Assembly: GCF_001598555.1 (NCBI RefSeq)
Contig: NZ_BCZE01000010.1
Location: 1-64,000, forward strand
Source: Novosphingobium rosa NBRC 15208
GTDB taxonomy: Bacteria > Pseudomonadota > Alphaproteobacteria > Sphingomonadales > Sphingomonadaceae
Direction of reading: 5' to 3'
Length of the DNA: 64,000 nucleotides
Shown: positions 25,452-34,880 of the stretch, one piece after another
Layout: each line of letters starts with the position of its first letter
How positions within the stretch are numbered: position 1 is the stretch's first letter
Notes under the pieces: generated by a model
Seen by the model: only the letters and a program-made list of their open reading frames with translations
The model's database searches: none
What the model was told of the DNA's origin: nothing
Program-made: the position numbers and the translations under genes

Positions 25452-26435
25452 ATGATCCGTCCTATCGAAGTCGCGCAGGAAAGAGCCACGGGCGGTCCCG
25501 CCGCCGCTGGTGGCGCTTTCGACGCCGCTTCGCTTTTGGCCCGGGCCAATGCTCTGGCCGGGATCGGATCCTGGAGTTGCGATCTCGCCGATACCGCGCT
25601 CAGCTGGACTCCGGCGGTTTTCGACATCTTCGGTTTCCCCCCGGATCATCAGCTCGATCGGCGCGAAGCCGTTGAATTCTATGCCGAGGAGTCGCGCGCC
25701 CTGATGGAGCGGCTGCGCGCCGAGGCGCTGGCCCATGCGCGCCCCTTCACCATGGAAGCGCAGATCATGCGCGCCGATGGCACGATGCGCTGGATGCGCC
25801 TCACCGCCGATGTGATCCGCGAGAATGGCCGCATCACACATCTCTATGGCCTCAAGCAGGACATCACCGAGGACAAGCAGCGCTGGGAGGCTCTGCGCCG
25901 TCTGGCCGAACATGACCCGATCACCGGATTGGCGAATCGCGCGGTGTATGAAACTCGGTTTCTCAATGCTCCCATGGTGCAGCCTGCCATCGCGCCGCTG
26001 GGCGGGCTGATCCTCTTCGATCTTGACCGGTTCAAGCAGGTCAACGATCATTTCGGCCATGCGGCGGGCGATGCCTGCCTGAAGGCCGCGGCGCGCCGTC
26101 TGGCCGCGGCTTTCCCCGATGCGCCGCTGGTGGCGCGGATCGGCGGCGATGAATTCGCCGTGCTGACCGATGCCAGCCTGGCGCCTTTCGCGCTGGAACG
26201 CCGCGTGGCGCATGTGCTGACCGATCTGGGCAGGCCGATCCTGTGGCGCGGGCATCGTCTGGCCGTCGGCGCCTCGGCGGGGCTGGCGCTGGCCGATGAT
26301 CCCTATCGCTATGATGCCGAAGCCCTGTTCGCCATCGCCGATGAAGCGCTCTATGCCGCCAAGGCGGCGGGGCGCGGTGTGATGATGAGTGGAAGCGCGT
26401 CGCGTCCGGCGCTGCGTCAGGCCTCCTGTTCCTGA
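25452..26435 (+). CDS. PAS-GGDEF protein, probable diguanylate cyclase
   Basis: The 327-aa cytoplasmic protein has a PAS-like sensor domain (about residues 30-140; WSCDLADTALSWTPAVFDIFG, then MRADGTMRWMRLTADV). A GGDEF domain follows (about 150-315) with the intact RIGGDEF signature at 229-235 and DLDRFKQVNDHFGHAAGD, so it should make cyclic di-GMP. An RxxD inhibitory site is not evident just before GGDEF. The start ATG at 25452 is chosen because AGGA lies at suitable distance. It sits between glmS and the MoxR-VWA cluster and has its own transcript ends, as far as can be seen. Confidence 0.9.
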   Translation: MIRPIEVAQERATGGPAAAGGAFDAASLLARANALAGIGSWSCDLADTALSWTPAVFDIFGFPPDHQLDRREAVEFYAEESRALMERLRAEALAHARPFTMEAQIMRADGTMRWMRLTADVIRENGRITHLYGLKQDITEDKQRWEALRRLAEHDPITGLANRAVYETRFLNAPMVQPAIAPLGGLILFDLDRFKQVNDHFGHAAGDACLKAAARRLAAAFPDAPLVARIGGDEFAVLTDASLAPFALERRVAHVLTDLGRPILWRGHRLAVGASAGLALADDPYRYDAEALFAIADEALYAAKAAGRGVMMSGSASRPALRQASCS

Positions 26436-26619
26436 AAACAGAGCGTGGCTTAAAACAAGCCATGACGAAGGCGGACAAGCGATGAACCGCTTTCCACGCT
26501 TCTTTGCTTGCGCATCTTGACATGTATTATGCACAAGCTTGATGGAAAAACACGATAATCTGTCATCTTAAGAGGCCAGACTGGCCGCTTGCGATGTATG
26601 ATGGATCCGGGAGGATGGT
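26436..26619 (+). promoter_or_regulatory. Promoter region of the DUF4132-MoxR-VWA operon
   Basis: The 184-base gap is AT-richer than its surroundings. TTGACA, a perfect -35 consensus, is at 26517-26522, but no good -10 follows at 17 bases. A GATAAT at about 26553 is too far for that pair. GGGAGG at 26609-26614 is the ribosome-binding site of the TTG start at 26620. I regard the region as promoter-bearing without fixing the start site. Confidence 0.4.
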
Positions 26620-29600
26620 TTGACTGGCGGGTTATGGGATCGTTTTCGACAGACTCTCGGGCTGGGCGGGCGTGACGAGGATGATGCGCAAGGCCTGCCG
26701 GTCAAGAAGCTGTTCGCCTTCTTCCAGTCTCTTGCCGAGCAGGATCGCATGCTGCCCGCGCAGATCGCGCATTATGTGACGCGTGGCGACAATCCCTCGC
26801 TGCTGCTCCAGGTGCAGACGCCCGCCGTGCGGCAGGCCTGGCAAGGCAAGCACCACCAGTATACCATCAAGGACGAGCATGGGCTTCTCGCCGATCTCTC
26901 GCCGTGGGAAGCCGGGGCGCTGCGACGGCTGGGGGAAGTCCTTGCCGCCTTGCAGCCGATCCCGTCGCCATGGAGCTTTTTCGGCACGAAAAACGGGCCT
27001 GACTGGCTGCGCCTGACCGTCACCCTCTGGATGCTTGACCGGGAGCGCAAGGATCAGCCCCTGACCCTGCTGCTGGCACTGGTCTCGGATCAGCCTGACG
27101 GCACGGCGCAGGCGCTGGACATTCTCTTCAACCGCGATCCCGGTCGAGGGGGCGACAACAGCCTCCATCGCTTCTCCGGCGTGACCGATTGGCTGGCGCA
27201 GGCGCATGACAGCATCGTGGCCGCGCTGCCCGGCGTGTCGGCGGACAGTCGCTCTGCACTGCTGGTGGCGATCGGACGCCTGGGCCTGCATCAGCCCTAT
27301 CTCGCGCTGCTGATCGACAGCGCCAGCGGCACGTCGAAAAAGCTGCGGGTCACGGCGCGGCAGGCGCTGACCGGCGCGGATCGCGATCAGCTGACGGCCG
27401 GACTGAACCAGGCTTTCGCCGCCGCCGCACCGAGCCGCCGGGCGGAACTGGTCGACGTCGCCGTCACGGTGCTGGGGGAGGCGGCCCCGCCGCTGCTGGC
27501 CAGCTGGCGCCAGCAGGATGCCTCACCCAAACTCGCCGCCGCGCTGGATCGCCTTGACGCCAGCCTTGCGGCCGGTGTTGCTCAGGGGGGGGAACCGGAT
27601 GGCGCGCAGGGCTATCTTGCCGTCGATGGCAGCCGGATCGAGGTGGGGCCGCGCGCGCCTCTGCCGGTCGCCACGCCGGTGCCCGAGGCTTTGCTCAAGC
27701 GCCTCGAACCGGCGCTGGCCGAGTTCAACCGCATGCTCGACCAGAGCAAGGCGGAGCCCGATGCCGTCAAGAAATGGCATTGGAGCCGCCATGAAACCCG
27801 CAGGGACGCCCGCGATCTCAAGGCGCTGGCCGCGCTGGCGGAGGGCGACGAGCCGGTGACGGAGGCGTCGCGCAAAAGCCTGAACTGGATGCATCAGATC
27901 CAGCACGCCAGCCCGGCGGTCGGCCAGTTCCTCAACGATCCGGAGCTGACGCTGTACCATCTCACCCGCATGGCCGTGGTGATGTCCGGCGGCCGTTACG
28001 TGCAGCTCTTCAACGAGTGGAGCGGCCCCTTCTGCGCCGCGCTGCGGCAGCGGCTGGAGCAGGGCGCGGATATCCGGGTGGTGCTGGGGCTGTGGCAGCA
28101 GGCGGGCGGGACGGTCATCCTGTCCGACCATCTGGCCAGCCGCTGGTCCTTGTCGCTGAAAGAGCAGGACTCCGGTCTGCTCGCCACGCTCTGCGAGAGT
28201 TTCGGCGCGCTGGACGAGGCGCTGGGGCTGGTGCCGCAAAGCGGCGCCCGGCAGACGGACATGGGGACGGTCTTTGCCTTGCTGGGGCTGTTTCCCGTTC
28301 TGCCCGAACGCTATCGCAACCGCCTGATGCTGCTGGCGGGGGACAGCTCCAAACATCTGCGTGAACCGGCGCGGGCCCTGCTGCGCCAGACGCCGGGGCT
28401 GGGCCGGGCCATCGCCCTGCAATTGCAGGACGGCAAGCAGGATGTGCGCGCTCTGGCGGCGGAATGGCTGGCCGCGCGCGGGGAGGCCGGGCAGGTGCCC
28501 GCCCTGCGCGCGGCTCTGGCCAAAGAACGCAGCGATCTGGGCCGCGCGGCGATGATCACCGCGCTGGAACGGCTGGGCGAGGATGTGTCCGACTGTTTCG
28601 ATCCCGAAGCCATGCTGAAAGAGGCGAGGGCGGGTCTGGCCAGGCCGCGCCCCAAGGGGCTGGAATGGTTCCCCTTCGATCAGCTGCCCGCCCTGTCATG
28701 GGCGGATGGCACGGCGCTCGACCCGCTGCTGCCGACATGGTGGGTCGTACTGGCGACGAAGCTGAAGCAGCCGGGCGGCAACGCGCTGATGAGCCTGTGG
28801 CTGGACCGTCTCGCCCCGGGCGATGCGCAAAAGCTGGGCTGGATGATCCTGACCGGCTGGATCGAGAAGGACACGCGCACGCCCAGCGACGATGAAGCCA
28901 ACGCCTATGCCGCGGCCCATGTCGACGCCACGCTTGCGAACAACATCACCTACGCCAAGCGCTATCCGCAAAGCGCCGATTACTGGCCGACCGACCGCGA
29001 TGTCGTCTTTCAGCAGCTCCGGCGCGCCAAGGCGGGCACCTATCTCGACACTGCGGCGGAGAGCAAGGGCATGCTGGCGCTGGCCTCGCGCGTGAATGGC
29101 GCGGATGCGGCGCAAAGGGTCAGGGCTTTCCTCAAGGACCATGGCGGGCGCACCTCCCAGGCCAAGGCGCTGCTGGAGGTGCTGGCGACCAATGGCTCCA
29201 GCGCGGCCTTGCAGGCGGTGCTGGCGGCGGCCAACCGCTCCAAGCAGCGCAGCGTTCAGGCCCATGCCGCCCAGCTGATCGAGCAGATCGCCGAGCGCAA
29301 CGGCTGGAGCGCGGCCCAGCTGGCCGACCGCACCATCCCCACCGGCGGTTTCGAGGCCGATGGCACGCAGGATGTCGATTGCGGCGAGGGGCGGGCCTAT
29401 CGCCTGCAGCTCGATGCGCAGGACAATGTGGTGATCCTCAACGGCGAGGGGCGCGAGGTGAAGGCGCTGCCCGGCGTGCGGGTGGAGGATGAAAAGCCGC
29501 TGATCGATGCCGCGAAAAAGCAGCTGACCACCGCGCGCAAGGAGGTGAAGCAGGTGCTGGCCGCTCAGGGCGAGCGCTTGCAGGAATCCATGTATCTCGA

Positions 29601-30300
29601 GCGCATATGGGATCTGGCCGAGTGGGAGAGTTTCGTCGCGGGCCATCCGATCGTGGGCCGGATCGCGGCGCGGCTGGTCTGGCAGGGGCTGGATGGCGCG
29701 GGCGCGCCTGTCGCCACTTTCCGTCCGCTGGGCGATGGCAGCTACAGCGACGCCGGGGATGACGAGGTGGAGATCGGCGCCTTCGCGCAGATCAGGCTGG
29801 CGCACAGCTCGCTGCTGGGGGCCGGGGAGATTGCCGGCTGGCGCACCCATCTGGCCGATTACGCCGTGGCCGCGCCTTTCGACCAGCTGGGCCGCGATCT
29901 GCCGGTGCTGACGCAGGGGCAGGGCCGCCAGCGCAGCATCGCCGACCGCGAGGGCTGGATGATCGAGACCTTCAAGCTGCGCGGCGCCGCCACGAAACTG
30001 GGCTATCAGCGGGGGCAGGCGCAGGACGGCGGCTGGTTCCTCACCTATGAGAAGACCTATCGCGATGCCGGTCTGGTCGCCGAGATCGAGTTTTCCGGCA
30101 GCCCGCTCCCCGAGGAAAACCGGGCTTCGGCCTTGCAGGGGCTCAGCTTCCGCAAGCTGCGGATGAATGGCGGGGGCGGCGGTCTGGTGGTGCTCGACGA
30201 TGTGCCCCCGGTGCTGCTGGCCGAAAGCTGGCGTGATCTGCATGACATTGCCGAAAAGGGGACCGGCTTCGACCCCGAATGGAACAAGAAAGTCTATTGA
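26620..30300 (+). CDS. DUF4132 family giant protein with HEAT-like repeats
   Basis: The 1226-aa protein is mostly alpha-helical and Ala/Leu-rich, with repeated helical pairs in the middle that resemble HEAT repeats. The C-terminal part (about 900-1226) has the features I associate with DUF4132 (a segment with WRTHLADYAVAAPFDQLGRDL, then LKLGYQRG-like and KTYRDAGLVAEIEFSGSPLP). E. coli YehI (MolR) is the best-known relative, but no WGR domain is evident here. It is the first gene of a five-gene overlapping set with MoxR, DUF5682, VWA and SWIM genes. It may be the large scaffold or effector on which the AAA+/VWA pair acts. The start is TTG behind GGGAGG; no ATG gives a longer sensible start. 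Confidence 0.85.
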   Translation: MTGGLWDRFRQTLGLGGRDEDDAQGLPVKKLFAFFQSLAEQDRMLPAQIAHYVTRGDNPSLLLQVQTPAVRQAWQGKHHQYTIKDEHGLLADLSPWEAGALRRLGEVLAALQPIPSPWSFFGTKNGPDWLRLTVTLWMLDRERKDQPLTLLLALVSDQPDGTAQALDILFNRDPGRGGDNSLHRFSGVTDWLAQAHDSIVAALPGVSADSRSALLVAIGRLGLHQPYLALLIDSASGTSKKLRVTARQALTGADRDQLTAGLNQAFAAAAPSRRAELVDVAVTVLGEAAPPLLASWRQQDASPKLAAALDRLDASLAAGVAQGGEPDGAQGYLAVDGSRIEVGPRAPLPVATPVPEALLKRLEPALAEFNRMLDQSKAEPDAVKKWHWSRHETRRDARDLKALAALAEGDEPVTEASRKSLNWMHQIQHASPAVGQFLNDPELTLYHLTRMAVVMSGGRYVQLFNEWSGPFCAALRQRLEQGADIRVVLGLWQQAGGTVILSDHLASRWSLSLKEQDSGLLATLCESFGALDEALGLVPQSGARQTDMGTVFALLGLFPVLPERYRNRLMLLAGDSSKHLREPARALLRQTPGLGRAIALQLQDGKQDVRALAAEWLAARGEAGQVPALRAALAKERSDLGRAAMITALERLGEDVSDCFDPEAMLKEARAGLARPRPKGLEWFPFDQLPALSWADGTALDPLLPTWWVVLATKLKQPGGNALMSLWLDRLAPGDAQKLGWMILTGWIEKDTRTPSDDEANAYAAAHVDATLANNITYAKRYPQSADYWPTDRDVVFQQLRRAKAGTYLDTAAESKGMLALASRVNGADAAQRVRAFLKDHGGRTSQAKALLEVLATNGSSAALQAVLAAANRSKQRSVQAHAAQLIEQIAERNGWSAAQLADRTIPTGGFEADGTQDVDCGEGRAYRLQLDAQDNVVILNGEGREVKALPGVRVEDEKPLIDAAKKQLTTARKEVKQVLAAQGERLQESMYLERIWDLAEWESFVAGHPIVGRIAARLVWQGLDGAGAPVATFRPLGDGSYSDAGDDEVEIGAFAQIRLAHSSLLGAGEIAGWRTHLADYAVAAPFDQLGRDLPVLTQGQGRQRSIADREGWMIETFKLRGAATKLGYQRGQAQDGGWFLTYEKTYRDAGLVAEIEFSGSPLPEENRASALQGLSFRKLRMNGGGGGLVVLDDVPPVLLAESWRDLHDIAEKGTGFDPEWNKKVY

Positions 30301-31412
30301 TGGCCAGTCTTTCGCTGGAGAGCCAGCCCCGCTCGATCCGCCCCCCTGCCGAACAGCGCTATGCGCGGGAACTGGCGGTGCTGGCCGCGCAGGACAGTTT
30401 CCCGCGCCCTGCCGGATGGCACCTGTCGCCGCGCGCGGTGCGCAGCTTTCTGCTGGGCGATCCAAAGCTGGGCGTCTCGCGCAAGTTCTATGGCGACGAT
30501 CCGCTGGTCGACCGTGCCATTGTCAGCCTGATGAGCCAGCAGGGGCTGATGCTGGTGGGGGAGCCGGGCACGGCCAAATCGCTGCTCTCCGAACTGCTGG
30601 CCGCCGCGATCAGCGGCACCTCGGCGCTGGTGGTGCAGGGATCGGCGGGCACCACCGAGGATCATATCCGCTATGGCTGGAACTATGCGCTGCTGCTGGC
30701 CGAGGGGCCCAGCGAAAAGGCGCTGGTGCCCTCGCCGGTGCTGAGCGCCATGCGCAGCGGGCGGATCGTGCGCTTCGAGGAAATCACCCGCTGCCCGCCC
30801 GAGGTGCAGGATGCGCTGATCTCCATCCTCTCGGAAAAGGCGCTGGCCTTGCCTGAACTGGGCAGCGATGCGGTGGCGGGGGCGACCCCGGGCTTCAATG
30901 TGATCGCCACGGCCAATCTGCGCGACCGGGGCGTCCACGAGATGTCGAGCGCGCTCAAGCGCCGCTTCAATTTCGAGACCGTCCATCCCATCGCCGAGCC
31001 CGATTTCGAGCGCGAACTGGTGCTGAAGCAGCTGGCCGAAAGGCTGGAGCCCACCGGCCTCACTGTCTCCGGCGAAGCCGATGTGGCCGACATTCTGGTC
31101 CGCACCTTTCAGGATCTGCGCACCGGGCGCACGGCGGAAGGCGCCAGCCTCAACCGCCCCGATGCGGTGATGTCCACCGCCGAGGCGGTCAATGTGCTGC
31201 ATGCCGCCGCGCTGGAGGCCGCCTATTTCAACGATGGCAAGCTGTCCGCCGCCCATGTCGCGCGGCAGTTGCAGGGCGTGGTGCTGAAGGACTCGCCAGA
31301 GGACGGCAAGCGGCTGCGGGCCTATGTCGATCATATCGTGAAGGAGCGCGCCGGGCGGTCCGGGGCGTGGAAGGAGTTCTATCAGGCGGCGCGGGCGTTG
31401 AAGCTGGGCTGA
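30300..31412 (+). CDS. MoxR-family AAA+ ATPase
   Basis: The 370-aa protein is a MoxR-type AAA+ ATPase. Walker A is GEPGTAKS (Lys93), Walker B is GRIVRFEEI near residue 155, followed by CPPEVQDALISILSE. Sensor 1 is ATANLRDRGVHEMSSALKRRF, with an arginine-finger segment. MoxR proteins form hexameric chaperone-like rings that act with a VWA protein, which is the third gene downstream. The start ATG overlaps the DUF4132 stop as TGATG, and the DUF5682 gene begins four bases after the stop, so translation of the set is coupled. It is similar in size to E. coli YehL. Confidence 0.93.
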   Translation: MASLSLESQPRSIRPPAEQRYARELAVLAAQDSFPRPAGWHLSPRAVRSFLLGDPKLGVSRKFYGDDPLVDRAIVSLMSQQGLMLVGEPGTAKSLLSELLAAAISGTSALVVQGSAGTTEDHIRYGWNYALLLAEGPSEKALVPSPVLSAMRSGRIVRFEEITRCPPEVQDALISILSEKALALPELGSDAVAGATPGFNVIATANLRDRGVHEMSSALKRRFNFETVHPIAEPDFERELVLKQLAERLEPTGLTVSGEADVADILVRTFQDLRTGRTAEGASLNRPDAVMSTAEAVNVLHAAALEAAYFNDGKLSAAHVARQLQGVVLKDSPEDGKRLRAYVDHIVKERAGRSGAWKEFYQAARALKLG

Positions 31413-31416
31413 TACG

Positions 31417-33756
31417 GTGGAGCCTGTCTCGCTTCATGACGGTGCGCGCGATCTGTGGGTGGTGCCGATCCGGCATCACAGCCCGGCCTGCGCGGCGCAT
31501 CTGGAACGGCTGATCGCGGCGGTTCAGCCTGTCGCCATTCTGGTGGAGGGCCCCTGCGATTTCGACCCGCTGATCGATCTGGTCTGCGATCCCCGAACGC
31601 GTGCTCCCGTGGCCATCGTTTCGATGTGCGAGGCGCCTGCCGGGCAGCCTGTGCGCCGGGTGGCGAGCTATTTCCCCTTCTGCGCGCATAGTCCCGAACT
31701 GATCGCGCTTCAGGCCGCCAAGGCGCGGGGCATTCCGGCGCATTTCATCGATCTGCCCTCCACCGCCCGCGCCATGCGCGATGAGGAGGGCGCGCCTCGC
31801 TCGCTGCTCAGCGATGAGCAGCCTTTCGATGTCGGCGATTACGTCACGGCTCTGGCCCGCGAACTGGGCTGCCGCGATGGCAATGAGGTGTGGGATCATC
31901 TGTTCGAAAGCCGCCTCGCCACGCCCGACTGGCAAAGCTTTTTCACCGATGTCGCGCAATATTGCGCCTGCATCCGCGCCGCCAGCGATCCTGCCCGCAT
32001 GGAGACCGATGGCACGCTGGAGCGCGAGGCGCAGATGCGCGCGATCCTCACCAAAATCCGCACCGCCACGCAGGGGCCGATCATCGCCGTGGTGGGCGGC
32101 TTTCATGCCGAAACGCTTTTCGCCCCCGCCGAAACGCAGCCCCTTGCCGCGAAGAAGGACGCCGGGCGCTCCTGGCTGATCCGCTATGGCATGCGGCAGC
32201 TCGATGCGCTGAGTGGCTATGGCGCCGGCCTGCCGCTGCCCGGTTTTTACGACCGTTTGTGGCAGGCAGGAAACGGGCAGGATCTGGCGCTTGATCTGAT
32301 CACCGGCTTTGCCGCCCATCTGCGCGCCAGCGAGGCCGAAGCGCCCTCCTTCCCGGTGATCGCCAACGCCGTGGAGCAGGCCGAGCGCCTCGCCGCGCTG
32401 CGCGGGCGGCCCTTTCCCCTGCGCGACGACATCATCGACGCCATCCGCTCCAGCTTCATCAAGGGCGAGATCCCGGTCGAGCGCGTGCCCCTGCTCACCA
32501 CCCTGCATGACTGGCTGACGGGCCATGCCATCGGTGATGTGCCCGCCTCCGCCGGATCGCCGCCGCTGGTGGAGGCGGTGCGCCAACAAGCCGCCGCGCT
32601 GGGCTTCGCGGTAAAAGATGGCGAGCGCCGCAGCCGCCAGCTCGATATCTATCGCAAGCCGCGCCACCGCGCCGCCAGCCGGTTCTGCCACGCCATGGCG
32701 CTGATCGAGGCGCGCTTCTGCCAGCGCACCGCCGGGCCGGATTTCCGCCATGGCGCCATGCTGGACCGCCTGCATGAGGTCTGGTCGGTCAGCTGGTCGC
32801 CGCTGGTCGAGGCGCGGCTGATCGAACTCTCCGAAGCCGCCGATACGCTGCCCGAGGCGCTGGCCTTCGTGCTGGCGGGCAAGCTTGCCGAACTGTCGGA
32901 GCAAGGCAAGGGCCGCAGCGCTCTGGCCGCCATCGACCTTTTCGCCGCCGCCTGCCGCGCCGGTCTGGAAGAAGAGGGCGAGGCGGTGCTGGCCGTGATC
33001 GAGGCCGGCATCATCGAGGATGCCGAACTGGGCTCCGTGGTGGCCGCGCTCACCGATCTGGTGCTGCTGCGGCGCGGGCGCGAGACTCTGGGCATCACGC
33101 AGACCGGCCCCATCGACCATCTGATCGCCACGGCTTGGCGGCGGGTGCTGATCCTGCTGCCCGATCTGGCCGATTGCGGCGCCGAGCAGCTGCGCGGCGC
33201 GGTGGGCGCTCTGGCCGATCTGCGCGGGCTGGTCGAACTGGCGCAAAGGTCCGATGCGCCCATGGACAGGGCGCTGTTCGATGAAGCTCTGGCGCAGCTG
33301 CGCCTGCGCGATCTGCCGCCCATGCTGGAAGGCGCCGTCACGGCTTTCGCCCTGATCGACGGGCAGGCGCAGGCCAGCGATCTGGAAACGCGCCTCAAGG
33401 GCGAACTGGCCAGCGGCTATGTCGATCCCGCCGAAAGGCTGGCCTTTCTGGGCGGCATCATCGCCATCGCCCGCGAATTGCTGTGGAGCGTGCCCGCCAT
33501 CATCGACACGCTCGACACCATGCTGGCCGATCTGGATGAGGACGCGTTTATGGCCCTCTTGCCGCATCTGCGCCTTGCCCTGATGCCGCTCGACCCGCGC
33601 GAGGTGGACCGGTTGGCCGAGGATGTGGCGACCCGCATCGGCGTGCGCGCCGATCAGGTGGCGGTGCATCTGGATATTGGCGAGGCGGAACTCGCCGCCA
33701 ATCTCGCCCTCGACAAGGTCTTGGCGCAGGTGCTGGCGCGGGACGGTCTGGCATGA
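31417..33756 (+). CDS. DUF5682 family protein (MoxR-VWA cluster)
   Basis: The 779-aa cytoplasmic protein begins at a GTG. It has the N-terminal signature WVVPIRHHSPACAAHLERL near residue 12 and VGGFHAETLF near 230, typical of DUF5682. Beyond the N-terminal Rossmann-like region, long helical segments continue to the C-terminus. No catalytic site is proven; the paired histidines and the EGPCDFDPL segment may be functional. It occurs in MoxR-VWA loci, and E. coli YehM seems the counterpart by order and size. The last bases (ATGA) overlap the VWA gene. Confidence 0.82.
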   Translation: MEPVSLHDGARDLWVVPIRHHSPACAAHLERLIAAVQPVAILVEGPCDFDPLIDLVCDPRTRAPVAIVSMCEAPAGQPVRRVASYFPFCAHSPELIALQAAKARGIPAHFIDLPSTARAMRDEEGAPRSLLSDEQPFDVGDYVTALARELGCRDGNEVWDHLFESRLATPDWQSFFTDVAQYCACIRAASDPARMETDGTLEREAQMRAILTKIRTATQGPIIAVVGGFHAETLFAPAETQPLAAKKDAGRSWLIRYGMRQLDALSGYGAGLPLPGFYDRLWQAGNGQDLALDLITGFAAHLRASEAEAPSFPVIANAVEQAERLAALRGRPFPLRDDIIDAIRSSFIKGEIPVERVPLLTTLHDWLTGHAIGDVPASAGSPPLVEAVRQQAAALGFAVKDGERRSRQLDIYRKPRHRAASRFCHAMALIEARFCQRTAGPDFRHGAMLDRLHEVWSVSWSPLVEARLIELSEAADTLPEALAFVLAGKLAELSEQGKGRSALAAIDLFAAACRAGLEEEGEAVLAVIEAGIIEDAELGSVVAALTDLVLLRRGRETLGITQTGPIDHLIATAWRRVLILLPDLADCGAEQLRGAVGALADLRGLVELAQRSDAPMDRALFDEALAQLRLRDLPPMLEGAVTAFALIDGQAQASDLETRLKGELASGYVDPAERLAFLGGIIAIARELLWSVPAIIDTLDTMLADLDEDAFMALLPHLRLALMPLDPREVDRLAEDVATRIGVRADQVAVHLDIGEAELAANLALDKVLAQVLARDGLA

Positions 33757-34880
33757 GCGAGGATCCCCGCCTGCGCCGCTGGCGCCTCGCTCTGGGCCGC
33801 TATGCCGAACGTGCGCTGCCCGGCAGCGGGATGGATCGCCGCGATCAGCGCACCGACCGGGCGCTCGATTACCTTTATGCGCGCGAGATGGAAAAGCGCG
33901 GCCTGCGCCGGGGCAAGGGGCAGGCCGGGTCGCTCGATCCCAGCCAGTTGACGCCGCTGGGCTGGCTGGGCGAGTTGCGCGATCTCTTCCCGCAATCGGT
34001 CTATGAGACGGTGCAGGCACACGCCATCGACAATCTGGGCATGGCCGAGCTGCTCTCCGATCCGGCTGTCCTCGATGCGCTGGAGCCGAACAAGGATCTG
34101 CTGAAAGCGCTGATCGCCTTCAAGGGCGGCGCGGACCCGGCCATGCGCGAGAAAATCCGCGAGGTGACGCGCAAGGTGGTGGAAGAGATCGTGCGCCGCC
34201 TGCGTCCCAGGGTGGAGGCGGCCCTGTCCGGCAAGCCCAATCGCTTTCGCCGCAGCCAGCTCAAAAGCATGCAGAATTTCGACTGGCGCGCCACCATCCG
34301 CGACAATCTGAAACATTACGATGCCGAGCGCGGCGTGATCATCGCCGACCGCCTCCGCTTCCATGGCCGCAGTCGCCGCCGCCTGCCATGGACGATCATT
34401 CTCTGCGTCGATCAGTCGGGGTCGATGCTGGCCTCCACCATCTATGCGGCGGTGATGGCCTCGATCCTTGCGGCCCTGCCTGCCGTGGAGATCAAGCTGG
34501 TGCTGTTCGATACCTCCATCGTTGACCTGTCCAGCGAGGCGCATGATCCGGTCGAGGTGCTGATGTCGGTGCAGCTGGGCGGCGGCACCGATATCGCCAA
34601 GGCTCTGGAATATTGCGAAACTCTGGTGACGCAACCCAGTCGCACCATCTGCGTGCTGATCAGCGATTTCGAGGAGGGCGGATCGGTGGCGCGCATGCTG
34701 GCGGCCACGCGCCGCATGGCCTCGGCGCGGGTGACGCTGATGGGGCTGGGCGCGCTCAGCGACGATGCGGCTCCCGTCTATGACCGCGCCATGGCCGAAA
34801 GGCTGGCGGGCTGCGGCATGCAGATCGCCGCGCTGACGCCGGACCGCTTCGCCGAATGGGTGGGGAGCGTGATCGCATGA
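33753..34880 (+). CDS. VWA domain protein with intact MIDAS
   Basis: The 375-aa protein has a basic/helical N-terminal half. A von Willebrand factor A domain of the CoxE-like type lies at about residues 212-370: metal-ion-dependent adhesion site DQSGS (Asp220), the second site in GGGTDIAKAL, and an SDFEEGG third acidic motif. Such proteins bind protein ligands through a divalent metal and are natural partners of MoxR ATPases. It is similar in length to E. coli YehP. The start overlaps the DUF5682 stop (ATGA, 33753-33756) and the 3' end overlaps the SWIM gene in the same way. Confidence 0.92.
   Translation: MSEDPRLRRWRLALGRYAERALPGSGMDRRDQRTDRALDYLYAREMEKRGLRRGKGQAGSLDPSQLTPLGWLGELRDLFPQSVYETVQAHAIDNLGMAELLSDPAVLDALEPNKDLLKALIAFKGGADPAMREKIREVTRKVVEEIVRRLRPRVEAALSGKPNRFRRSQLKSMQNFDWRATIRDNLKHYDAERGVIIADRLRFHGRSRRRLPWTIILCVDQSGSMLASTIYAAVMASILAALPAVEIKLVLFDTSIVDLSSEAHDPVEVLMSVQLGGGTDIAKALEYCETLVTQPSRTICVLISDFEEGGSVARMLAATRRMASARVTLMGLGALSDDAAPVYDRAMAERLAGCGMQIAALTPDRFAEWVGSVIA

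Noticed and set aside
26446..26460. GGCTT-AAAAC-AAGCC after the PAS-GGDEF gene
   Set aside because: Only five base pairs and no T-tract; not called as terminator.
28696..30465. Long open frame (about 590 codons) on the minus strand inside the DUF4132 gene
   Set aside because: It is the antisense of a well-supported gene in very GC-rich DNA, where long open antisense frames are common; its translation is Arg/His/Gln-rich and without motifs.
31228..34020. Open frame of about 930 codons on the minus strand opposite the DUF5682 gene
   Set aside because: Same antisense effect of high GC at third positions; the + strand gene has overlaps with its neighbours, a VWA partner and normal composition.
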